This document shows positions 29,227-36,013 of a stretch of 38,827 nucleotides of DNA, in pieces; position 1 is the first letter of the stretch; each line of letters opens with the position of its first letter. The stretch comes from Candidatus Vogelbacteria bacterium. GTDB lineage: Bacteria > Patescibacteriota > Minisyncoccia > Phycocordibacterales > JACOZG01. Position numbers and translations under genes: made by a program. Below the pieces are notes generated by a model that worked only from the letters and a program-made list of their open reading frames with translations, had not been told where the DNA came from and searched no databases. Where the stretch lies: positions 1 to 38,827 of the forward strand of contig JACOZG010000003.1 of the NCBI GenBank assembly GCA_016181465.1. Direction: 5' to 3'.

Positions 29227-29499
29227 ATGAATAAACAATCACTTATTGACGCCGTCCACGACAAGATTGGCGGAACCAAGGTCCAAGCCGAACAAGCCGT
29301 CGACACCATAATCGAGGCCATCGTCAACAGCTTAAAGAAGGGTGAGGAGGTCTCGATCGCTGGTTTGGGCATTTTCTCCACCAAACAGCGCGCCGCCCGC
29401 ACCGCCAGGAATCCCCGCACCGGCGAGGCCATCCAGGTCGCGGCCATGAAGGTGCCGAAATTCCGCGCCGCCAAGGCCCTGAAAGACGCGGTGAAATAA
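29227..29499 (+). CDS. hup: HU-family DNA-binding protein
   Basis: 90 residues, the usual size. MNKQSLIDAVHDKIGGTKVQ is the N-terminal helical dimer part, and VSIAGLGIFSTKQRAARTAR and NPRTGEAIQVAAMKVPKFRA carry the DNA-binding arm with the conserved RNPRTG and Pro. It compacts and bends DNA. A consensus promoter lies upstream and a strong terminator follows, so it is a single-gene unit. Confidence 0.96.
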   Translation: MNKQSLIDAVHDKIGGTKVQAEQAVDTIIEAIVNSLKKGEEVSIAGLGIFSTKQRAARTARNPRTGEAIQVAAMKVPKFRAAKALKDAVK

Positions 29500-29519
29500 T
29501 TCGTACTCGGCCCACTACT

Positions 29520-29557
29520 AGAAAAACCCTCACCGCGTTGCGGCCGAGGGTTTTTCT
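29520..29557 (+). terminator. Rho-independent terminator after the HU gene
   Basis: AGAAAAACCCTC (29520-29531) pairs with GAGGGTTTTTCT (29546-29557) around a 14-nt loop that contains a second small stem. A T-run is included in the right arm. It is symmetric and could act in both directions. Confidence 0.8.
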
Positions 29558-29598
29558 GTTTTGTATTTCTTAATAAAAGGATGGTAGAAAAACAAGTA

Positions 29599-29706
29599 TC
29601 ATCCTGTAACATATTTCACATACTCAAGTTGAATACGAGCAATTTCGTCTTCACTAAGATGACCTATCTTCTCCTGTAAAATGTCTCTATGTTTTATTTT
29701 TTGCAT
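29599..29706 (-). CDS. Very small ORF (35 residues), second of an overlapping pair
   Basis: MQKIKHRDILQEKIGHLSED is the N-terminal part and VKYVTG the end. It starts at ATG 29706, inside the 3' end of the previous small ORF, and stops at TGA 29599. It resembles a short charged helical partner, as in small toxin-antitoxin pairs, but I recognise no family. Support is the tight overlap and codon use only. Confidence 0.35.
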   Translation of the reverse strand: MQKIKHRDILQEKIGHLSEDEIARIQLEYVKYVTG

Positions 29707-29833
29707 GAAGAATCACCTGTTGTTGCAGGGCGATTTTCCTCCAAAATTCAGATTCGTTCATGGTTCGATACGATTCACCATAAATAGATTTCTGAATTGA
29801 AGCGCGAAATTTGCTAATCTCTGTATTCTTCAT
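29687..29833 (-). CDS. Small ORF (48 residues), first of an overlapping pair
   Basis: MKNTEISKFRASIQKSIYGE, then SYRTMNESEFWRKIALQQQV, ending at TAG 29687. TATACT lies about 19 nt upstream on the minus strand with a TTGTAT-like -35, so a promoter is plausible. It overlaps the following 35-residue ORF by 20 nt. No domain is recognised. It may be a remnant or a genuine micro-gene. Confidence 0.4.
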   Translation of the reverse strand: MKNTEISKFRASIQKSIYGESYRTMNESEFWRKIALQQQVILHAKNKT

Positions 29834-29889
29834 AATAATAGATTGCCACAGTATACTACTAAAGAGTCACAGAATACAAGAAGGGGGGG

Positions 29890-30996
29890 TTAGCAATAAA
29901 ACCTCTCGATCAAGGGATTAAGCCGAGTAATGATTTCATAATTACTGGTTTGGGCTAGTCTGGCCAAATCCTCGGCTGGCGGCCCGGAGCGGCCGCCTAA
30001 TAAAGTAACTTCCTCTCCGACCTGCAGATTCTTAACTTTTGTTACATCAATCACTATCATATCCATCGAGACGCGGCCGATGACTTTGGCCCATTGATTT
30101 TTAATCAGCACCCGCCCGGAGCCGGAAAGCGCGCGCGGGTAGCCGTGCCAGTAACCAACCGGGCAAACAGCGAGTTTGGTTCCGGGTTTGACGCGCTCGG
30201 TCAAATCATAACCAACGCGGCCGCCGGCGGGCAAAATTTTAATTTCACTGATGACCGTCCGCCAAGTAAGCGCCGGCCGCAAATTGATCTTTGACCCAAA
30301 CCGGCGGCGCAAACTCTTGTTCGGCCATAAACCATAGAGCCCGAGCCCGATCCTGACCAGGTCAAAACGGGCTTCCGGGCAAGCGATCGCGCCGCCGGTG
30401 GCGGCCAGATGCTTGATTAAATGCTGTTTGGAAATAAGCACTAAAAATTTTCCAAATTCCTTAATTTGCGCTTGAGTCGCGGCGCGCGATTTCCCGTCAG
30501 AGGCCGCCAAATGGCTATAGATTCCCTGTAATTTCAGAAGTTTAAATTTCGGCAAAAGTTTTTTGAAATCGGCAAACAAAAAGCCCTGGCGATGCATACC
30601 CGTGTCTACTTTTAGATGAATGAGAGGTTGGAAATTAGAAGTGAGAAGTTGGATCAGGGATTCGCCGGAAGAAATAGTCAGAGCAACACCCAATCTGGCG
30701 GCCTCGCGGTAAAACGCCGGCCGGGTGTAACCTAACACCAGAATCGGCAGTTTAATTCCCTCCTCCCGCAATCTTCTAGCCTCAACCATTGAATCCACGC
30801 CGAGCCAGTCCGTGCCGAGCGCTGAAAGCAATTTGGCAAACGGCACCAAACCGTGGCCGTAACCGTTAGATTTGACCACCGCCATCAACTTCACCCGCGA
30901 CCCCAAGAATTGCCGGAAGCGCCGATAATTGTGCGCCACCGCGGGCGTGTCAACTTCAATCCAGGTCCGCAGATGACTGTTTTCAATTCTGGTCAT
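29890..30996 (-). CDS. alr: Alanine racemase
   Basis: 368 residues. Makes D-alanine for peptidoglycan; PLP enzyme. Lys42 in AVVKSNGYGHG binds the cofactor. HLKVDTGMHRQGF, GIYSHLAASDG, LVRIGLGLYGLWP and the second catalytic Tyr region VGYDLTERV are present. VCPVGYWHGYPR and GRVSMDMIVIDVT complete the C-terminal domain. It lies 19 nt downstream of murD on the same strand. Confidence 0.95.
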   Translation of the reverse strand: MTRIENSHLRTWIEVDTPAVAHNYRRFRQFLGSRVKLMAVVKSNGYGHGLVPFAKLLSALGTDWLGVDSMVEARRLREEGIKLPILVLGYTRPAFYREAARLGVALTISSGESLIQLLTSNFQPLIHLKVDTGMHRQGFLFADFKKLLPKFKLLKLQGIYSHLAASDGKSRAATQAQIKEFGKFLVLISKQHLIKHLAATGGAIACPEARFDLVRIGLGLYGLWPNKSLRRRFGSKINLRPALTWRTVISEIKILPAGGRVGYDLTERVKPGTKLAVCPVGYWHGYPRALSGSGRVLIKNQWAKVIGRVSMDMIVIDVTKVKNLQVGEEVTLLGGRSGPPAEDLARLAQTSNYEIITRLNPLIERFYC

Positions 30997-31015
30997 CGGG
31001 GCTTATAGTAACAGA

Positions 31016-32278
31016 TTAGAGTCGTCTCACAAGCTCTTGGAATTTATCGCCGCGGGCGAGGTAATCGCGGAATTGATCGAAACTCGCCGCGCCGGGGGAT
31101 AACAAAACGACGGCCGGTTTAAAAAATTTAGTGAGACCGAGAAGTTTCTTGACGGCTTGCTCCAGAGTTTCAACCAAAATGATTTCAGCGCCGGGCCGAC
31201 CAATCGTCCGCGCGATGGCTCGCCGGTCTTGGCCGAATAGTAAAACGGCCTTGGTCTGGGAATGTTTGATCGCCGCCGTAAGCGGCGCGTAATCCAGCCC
31301 CTTGCCCCGGCCGCCGGCGATGAGGACTAGTGATTGCCCGGGGAACGATCGCAACGCCGCGGCGGCGGCCAGAGGATTAGTGGCGGCCGAGTCATCATAA
31401 AAACTCGTCTGCCCGATCCGGCGCACGAATTGCAGACGATGCGGCAAACCCCGGAATCGTTTCACGACTTTAGTAATTACTGACGAGGAGACGCCGCATG
31501 ACGCGGCCACGGTCGCCGCCATCACGGCATTACGGAAATTATGCGCGCCCGGCAAATAGAGATCAGCTGAAGAAAACAGCTTGAAAAGTTTCGGCCCAAC
31601 CGGAATTTTCCGGCCGCGGCTCCGGCGTGCGGCACGCCGGGCGCGGGGCGAATCTGAAAAAAAGAAAACCGCATCAGCGGGTTTTTGATAACGGACGATA
31701 TTGCCCTTGGCCGCGTAATACTCGCCGAGACTTCGGTGACTGTCTTGATGATCCGGAAACAAATCAAGAATTACCGCCACCGGCGGTGAAACAGCCAAAT
31801 CCTGCAATTGGAAACTGGATAATTCAAAAATCACCAGCGAATTCTTTTTTAATTTCGGCAGCACCGCGAGCGCCGGGCGGCCGATGTTGCCGACCAAATG
31901 CGGCGCTCGGCCAGCGGCGCGCAAAATTTTATCAAGCAAGGTGACCACTGTGCTCTTGCCTTTGGTGCCGGTAACACCGATGATTTTCGCCGGGCACTGT
32001 TCAAAGAAAAGTTTGGTGGCGCTGGAGAACTTAACGCCACTTTTTCTGGCGGCGGCGAGCGCCGGCAGATGATACGGTACCCCGGGCGAACGAAAAATAA
32101 GATCAAAACGTGCCAAATCTTTTAAATAATTTTTATCCAATTTCTGATCGAGAATAAAAATTTTAGCGCCTCGATACGGCGGTGCTCGCCTCAAAAATTT
32201 GAGCACTGACTTTCCCTCACGGCCGAATCCTAAAATTGCGAGGCGCATTTGCGAATGGTGGTCCGGTGAAACTTTCAT
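31016..32278 (-). CDS. murD: UDP-N-acetylmuramoylalanine--D-glutamate ligase
   Basis: 420 residues. Adds D-glutamate to UDP-MurNAc-L-Ala in peptidoglycan synthesis. The N-terminal nucleotide-binding region has RLAILGFGREGKS, the ATP site is GVTGTKGKSTVV (about 100-111), followed by LVGNIGRPAL, IFELSSFQLQDL and FPDHQDSH. The C-terminal ligase domain shows YDDSAATNPLAAAAAL and LSPGAASFDQFRDY. Start ATG 32278 overlaps the nagZ stop as ATGA; ATG 32248 (MRLAILGFG) would be the shorter, more typical N-terminus. Confidence 0.93.
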   Translation of the reverse strand: MKVSPDHHSQMRLAILGFGREGKSVLKFLRRAPPYRGAKIFILDQKLDKNYLKDLARFDLIFRSPGVPYHLPALAAARKSGVKFSSATKLFFEQCPAKIIGVTGTKGKSTVVTLLDKILRAAGRAPHLVGNIGRPALAVLPKLKKNSLVIFELSSFQLQDLAVSPPVAVILDLFPDHQDSHRSLGEYYAAKGNIVRYQKPADAVFFFSDSPRARRAARRSRGRKIPVGPKLFKLFSSADLYLPGAHNFRNAVMAATVAASCGVSSSVITKVVKRFRGLPHRLQFVRRIGQTSFYDDSAATNPLAAAAALRSFPGQSLVLIAGGRGKGLDYAPLTAAIKHSQTKAVLLFGQDRRAIARTIGRPGAEIILVETLEQAVKKLLGLTKFFKPAVVLLSPGAASFDQFRDYLARGDKFQELVRRL

Positions 32279-33390
32279 GGCGAAAATCCGAAGGCAATTT
32301 TTAAATTCAGAATTCTGGCCACGGACTCGTTTATTCTTTCTTCAGTTATGCCACCATTCAATACTGAATTCTTCAAGGAATTAAAAATCCTAATTTGTTT
32401 TTCTGGCGTGTATGTACTAATGATAATATCCGCGCCGGCTTCGACGGCATCCACTGCCGATTGCTCAATTGTTTTGCCAACCGAGATCATTTCTAGATCA
32501 TCAGTAATAATGACCCCATTGAAACCGAGCCGTTTTCTAAGAATTTCGTTAAGAAATTCGGAGGAAAGTGTCGCTACTTTTGTCGCTATTTTTGGTATTA
32601 AAATGTGGGCAGTCATAATTGCGGTTGCAGAATTATCATCAATGACTTTCCGAAATGGTGTTAGATTGGAATTTAATTCTTCACGATCAATATCCAATCT
32701 TGCTGAATTTTTATGTGGATCAGAGAAAATATTTCCATATCCTGGAAAATGTTTGGCAACCGGGATTATGCCACCCTTTTTATAACCTCTAATCATAGCA
32801 CTTCCCAATTCCCCGATAGCAGTTGGGTTGGTGTCGAATGTCCGATTGTAAAGATAGGATTTGCTATCAGAAACATAATCTAACACTGGAGAAAAATTCA
32901 TATTGACGCCGAGTTCTCGAAGTTCTTTGGCTCTGTTAATAGCAACCTGTTCTGCTTGCCGACTGTCTTTAATTGCGATTTGAGGTGTTAGTTCGTCTAA
33001 AAAATTAAAACGAATAACCTTTGCCCCCTCTTGGTCCGTGGCAACAAAAAGTGGAATGGCTGCTATTCTTTGTAAATCAACGATAAGCTGTTTAACTTGA
33101 TTTTTGTTTTTAACATTTCTGCCGAGAAGATTGATTCCGCCAATATGATACTGTTTGATCATTTTGTTAATGTGATCATCGAGATACTGGTGTTCAAAAC
33201 CAACGATCAACATTTGTCCAATTTTCTCGTCAAGCGACATTTGTTTCACCCGTGGAATAACTGGACTTACGGCGGCTAGATTTTCTTGTTTGCTAATTTG
33301 ATAACCGCCGCGAGAAAAAAAAGTCGCTATCCCAGCAACAGCAAATATGGTTAAGAAAATTATTATGCGACACTGACTTTTTGGTCCCAT
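32275..33390 (-). CDS. nagZ: Glycoside hydrolase family 3 beta-N-acetylhexosaminidase
   Basis: 371 residues with an N-terminal membrane helix (IIIFLTIFAVAGIATFF), so probably anchored outside the membrane. Core GH3 motifs: SLDEKIGQMLIVGFEHQYL, ATDQEGAKVIRF, VAKHFPGYG and GFNGVIITDDLEM with the nucleophile Asp. Family role: removal of N-acetylglucosamine in peptidoglycan turnover. It is more AT-rich than murD and alr, suggesting separate ancestry. Its ATG lies 2 nt after the 3' end of tRNA-Gly, so no Shine-Dalgarno sequence is possible. Confidence 0.9.
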   Translation of the reverse strand: MGPKSQCRIIIFLTIFAVAGIATFFSRGGYQISKQENLAAVSPVIPRVKQMSLDEKIGQMLIVGFEHQYLDDHINKMIKQYHIGGINLLGRNVKNKNQVKQLIVDLQRIAAIPLFVATDQEGAKVIRFNFLDELTPQIAIKDSRQAEQVAINRAKELRELGVNMNFSPVLDYVSDSKSYLYNRTFDTNPTAIGELGSAMIRGYKKGGIIPVAKHFPGYGNIFSDPHKNSARLDIDREELNSNLTPFRKVIDDNSATAIMTAHILIPKIATKVATLSSEFLNEILRKRLGFNGVIITDDLEMISVGKTIEQSAVDAVEAGADIIISTYTPEKQIRIFNSLKNSVLNGGITEERINESVARILNLKIAFGFSP

Positions 33391-33392
33391 TT

Positions 33393-33463
33393 TGCGGACA
33401 GCGAGAATCGAACTCGCATCTGCTGCTTGGAAGGCAGCCGTATTGCCACTATACTATGTCCGC
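33393..33463 (-). tRNA. tRNA-Gly (anticodon UCC)
   Basis: 71 nt including the discriminator. A 7-bp acceptor stem GCGGACA / TGTCCGC, anticodon stem GCTGC / GCAGC with loop CTTCCAA (anticodon TCC) and T-arm with GTTCGATTC. The discriminator is A and CCA is not encoded. It lies 3 nt after the VKOR stop and 2 nt before the nagZ start on the same strand. Confidence 0.95.
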
Positions 33464-33466
33464 CGA

Positions 33467-33883
33467 CTACTGATAAATCGCCAGCGAAGTCAAAAAGATT
33501 ATGGAGCAGAAAAGAGCCGAGATCAAACACCAGGTGCACCACTCGCGGAGTTTAACGGCTTGAATATAAGTCAGATAAAGAGAGAAAAGAAAGGCCAAAA
33601 CGCTTAGCCACGAGATAAGATGCATCAGATTGAGCGCCCGGGCCGCGGGCGCCAGAATAAAGGACAGATAAGTCAAAGCCACCAGCGCGTAATAACCCAT
33701 CCCCCAGAGTTCAAGCGGCAGACCAAGAAAGGTGGAATATTGACTGTGAATGACGGCGGCGCAATTGGAATGGAGCGGGCAAACGAGTCCTTCGGCGCGC
33801 CGCTTCTGGCGCCAAATGTAAAAGGCGACGGCAAAGCCGGCGAGTGCCACGACAACAATCAGCAAACGCAACAGATTATCCAT
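33467..33883 (-). CDS. Vitamin K epoxide reductase family protein
   Basis: 138 residues with four membrane helices. Two conserved Cys pairs: VCPLHSNC (C35, C41) and WCTWC (C116, C119). FLGLPLELWGMGYYALVALT is the family core. Bacterial VKOR reoxidises DsbA-like thiol oxidases to form disulfides in exported proteins. This fits the Cys-rich secreted proteins A and B in the window. No fused or neighbouring thioredoxin is seen. Confidence 0.92.
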   Translation of the reverse strand: MDNLLRLLIVVVALAGFAVAFYIWRQKRRAEGLVCPLHSNCAAVIHSQYSTFLGLPLELWGMGYYALVALTYLSFILAPAARALNLMHLISWLSVLAFLFSLYLTYIQAVKLREWCTWCLISALFCSIIFLTSLAIYQ

Positions 33884-33914
33884 CGGTTTATTCTAACAGA
33901 CTCGTTTCGCTAGA

Positions 33915-33944
33915 CAAAATGAGCCCCGCCGAAGGCGGGGCGAG
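33915..33944 (-). terminator. Terminator of the pyr operon
   Basis: GCCCCGCC (33923-33930) pairs with GGCGGGGC (33934-33941) with a 3-nt loop. On the minus strand CATTTTG follows, so the U-run is short. It is a strong hairpin just past the small ORF after pyrE. Confidence 0.6.
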
Positions 33945-33956
33945 TAGCGAGGACGA

Positions 33957-34061
33957 TTACGGTCGGTCCTCTCTTCTAAAAAAGAAAACTGCTAACAGGG
34001 CGAACAGGAAAAACGCGGCGCTGAACAACACATCGACGATGCCATATCGTCTATGATCCAT
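33957..34061 (-). CDS. Small membrane peptide overlapping pyrE
   Basis: 34 residues: MDHRRYGIVDVLFSAAFFLF, then ALLAVFFFRREDRP. One membrane helix with a basic end. ATG 34061 overlaps the pyrE stop by 11 nt and GGAG lies 8 nt upstream, which supports translation. No family is known to me. Confidence 0.45.
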   Translation of the reverse strand: MDHRRYGIVDVLFSAAFFLFALLAVFFFRREDRP

Positions 34062-34725
34062 CCCTTTTTCTCCGTTCTAGAAATTCACGCCCCTTGCCAA
34101 CATCTGTGTTAATGGGTACACCGCGAGAGCACGGGCCGATACGCGAGCACTCCTCTTCATCCCACGAGTCGAGCGGCAGGTTGACGAGGGCTTCGAGCCG
34201 TCCGGTCCCCAGACCAATGGCCGCGGCCGTAACCCCGCCGCGATTCACGAGAGCGCCGAGACCGATGACGTCACCGCCGATCGCTCGCGTGGCCTCAACC
34301 ACTTTCTTGACCGAGCCACCGGTAGTGAGAACATCATCAACCACTAGAATCCTCTTCCTGTGCAGAAAACCGTGGAAGGGTGGACGAATAGTAATGATGT
34401 TGTTGAACTCGTCGTCTATAGCGGCACGGGTTTTATCAGCGTAGACGCTGATCACTTCTCGTCCCAACATCGTCGAGAGATGACTAGCTGTCCATTGGGA
34501 CAGAATGACTCCACCGACTGTTGGTCCAATCACTACTTGTATGTCTTCAACTGCGAACCGCTCGGCGATTGCGCGACAAAGGCGGGAAGTTGCCGCGGTG
34601 TGCGGATAGATAGCATCTTTGTTGACATACGCCTGGCCATGCCTGCCGGAAGTATAGACGATATGGCTGTCAGTGATAACTGCCCCGACTCTAGCCAGAA
34701 TATCGAGAACCTCTTGCTCGTTCAT
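34051..34725 (-). CDS. pyrE: Orotate phosphoribosyltransferase
   Basis: 224 residues. Converts orotate and PRPP to orotidine monophosphate. SGRHGQAYVNKDAIYPH, GPTVGGVILSQ and the PRPP motif RILVVDDVLTTGGSVKKVVE are visible. The start ATG 34725 is 17 nt after the pyrF stop with AGGAG upstream. It uses a TAG stop (34051-34053), which matters for reading the in-frame TAG in pyrF. Confidence 0.95.
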   Translation of the reverse strand: MNEQEVLDILARVGAVITDSHIVYTSGRHGQAYVNKDAIYPHTAATSRLCRAIAERFAVEDIQVVIGPTVGGVILSQWTASHLSTMLGREVISVYADKTRAAIDDEFNNIITIRPPFHGFLHRKRILVVDDVLTTGGSVKKVVEATRAIGGDVIGLGALVNRGGVTAAAIGLGTGRLEALVNLPLDSWDEEECSRIGPCSRGVPINTDVGKGREFLERRKRDGS

Positions 34726-34742
34726 GAGCTCTCTTCTCCTTT

Positions 34743-35606
34743 CTACTTTGAACCCAAGATGTCAGTGATGGCGTTGTGGAGCTTCAACGTCTCGCGCCGG
34801 GCGGCTTCAGCGAAGTCCGCACCCTTCGAGGCGAAGATAATGCCGCGCGAGGAATTGATGATTATCCCCTGTCCGTGGCTGTCTTGCCCGGCCTTGATCG
34901 TGGCTTCCAAATCGCCACCCTGCGCGCCGATGCCCGGAATGAGAATCGGCATAACGCCGACAGTCGCTCGAACAGTTTTAAGCTCATGCGGGTATGTTGC
35001 ACCAACAACGAGACCGCAGTTGCCGTTCTTGTTCCAGTCCTTCGCGACTTTCGTGGCGACATAATGATAGAGCGGCATCGAACCATCGGGTGCCCAATCG
35101 GTTTCTACCTGCATATTCTGAAACTCGCCCGCGCCAGGATTGGAGGTGCGGCAGAGCACGAAGATGCCATTTTCCGATCGCGCGAGGAACGGCTCGAGCG
35201 CTTCGGCTCCGAGATACGGATGCACGGTGATCGCATCCACGCCAAGAAAATCAAAGGCCATTTCGACATAACCGTTGTTGGTGTTACCGATGTCCCCGCG
35301 TTTGGCGTCAAGAATCACCGGAACATCTGGCGCAACTTGATGAATCTAGAAGACCGTAATGCGAAGTGCTTGCAAGCCAGCCAAGCCCTGCGCCTCATAG
35401 AAAGCGCTGTTTGGCTTGAAAGCGCAAACAATGTCTTTAGTGACATCCACAATGTCCCGATTGAAATTAAAGATCGTTTGCTCGGGACTCTTGGATACTT
35501 GCGCCGCTTCCGGAATCTTTGACAACTCGCTGTCGAGTCCGACGCAGACAAATCGTCCCTGATCCCACTTGGCTTGAAGTAACTCTTGGAAATTTCGCTT
35601 GCTCAT
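34743..35606 (-). CDS. pyrF: Orotidine 5'-phosphate decarboxylase with an in-frame TAG
   Basis: The frame runs 287 codons from ATG 35606 to 34743 but is interrupted by TAG at 35343-35345. Upstream: NFQELLQAKWDQGRFVCVGL, DIVCAFKPNSAFYEAQGLAG. Downstream: IHQVAPDVPVILDAKRGDIG with the catalytic Lys/Asp, then NTNNGYVEMAFDFLG, CRTSNPGAGEFQ and IPGIGAQGGDLE. Both halves are in the same frame and the alignment has no length change, so a Tyr codon (TAC/TAT) has probably become TAG. This gene completes UMP synthesis. GAGAGGA lies upstream of the start. It could be a point-mutation pseudogene, a sequencing error or readthrough. Confidence 0.88.
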
Positions 35607-35705
35607 TTCGACCTATCCTCTCTTCACAAAGACCAATGACAGCCAGACAATCCGGCTGATTTCGAAATCACTCTAGCAGAAAGCGTTAGAAAAAGCAAGC
35701 AAAAT

Positions 35706-35873
35706 CTACAACTTTGATTTAATTTTGTCCAAGAGCCAGAAACGAACTCCAAGAAATTCTAAGCCAACAAAAATCAGCCACGAACCCGGCGTGAAAGGCG
35801 TAATAAGAATCAATAGGCCGATGATGATGAAGAGAACCCCGATTGTTTTTTTGACCCTGATTTTTATATTCAT
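35706..35873 (-). CDS. Small membrane protein, PGPGW-like
   Basis: 55 residues from ATG 35873. RVKKTIGVLFIIIGLLILIT and PFTPGSWLIFVGLEFLGVRF give two short hydrophobic stretches with the PGxW-type turn seen in PGPGW-family membrane proteins. GGAGG lies 11 nt upstream. Its ATG overlaps the stop of the displaced ATPase tail as ATGA, so it belongs to that operon. Function unknown. Confidence 0.65.
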   Translation of the reverse strand: MNIKIRVKKTIGVLFIIIGLLILITPFTPGSWLIFVGLEFLGVRFWLLDKIKSKL

Positions 35874-36013
35874 ATTGCCATTTTCCTCCGGTAAAAGAAT
35901 TTTCTTATTTCTTCGACAAGAACAATAGAAGCGGCAATCGGGATAATAATAAGCCATTCCGAAAACTCAAGCGGCACGGTGCGCAAAAATTTCTGCATGA
36001 GCGGATTATAAGC
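35870..36013 (-). pseudogene. Displaced C-terminal tail of the P-type ATPase
   Basis: After the ATPase frame stops at 36006, another frame reads AYNPLMQKFLRTVPLEFSEW, then LIIIPIAASIVLVEEIRKFF. That is the usual last membrane helix and end of this ATPase class, stopping at TGA 35870. The helices normally between FENDL and YNP (roughly 55-65 residues) are missing. It is joined to the ATPase gene by a deletion plus frameshift. Confidence 0.75.

Noticed and set aside
33844-34056. 70-codon plus-strand frame between VKOR and pyrE
   Set aside because: It runs through a terminator hairpin and opposite the small membrane peptide. Its composition is not protein-like.
35343-35345. Recoded TAG (a genetic code change)
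   Set aside because: pyrE and two small ORFs end in TAG. One codon is not enough to claim reassignment.
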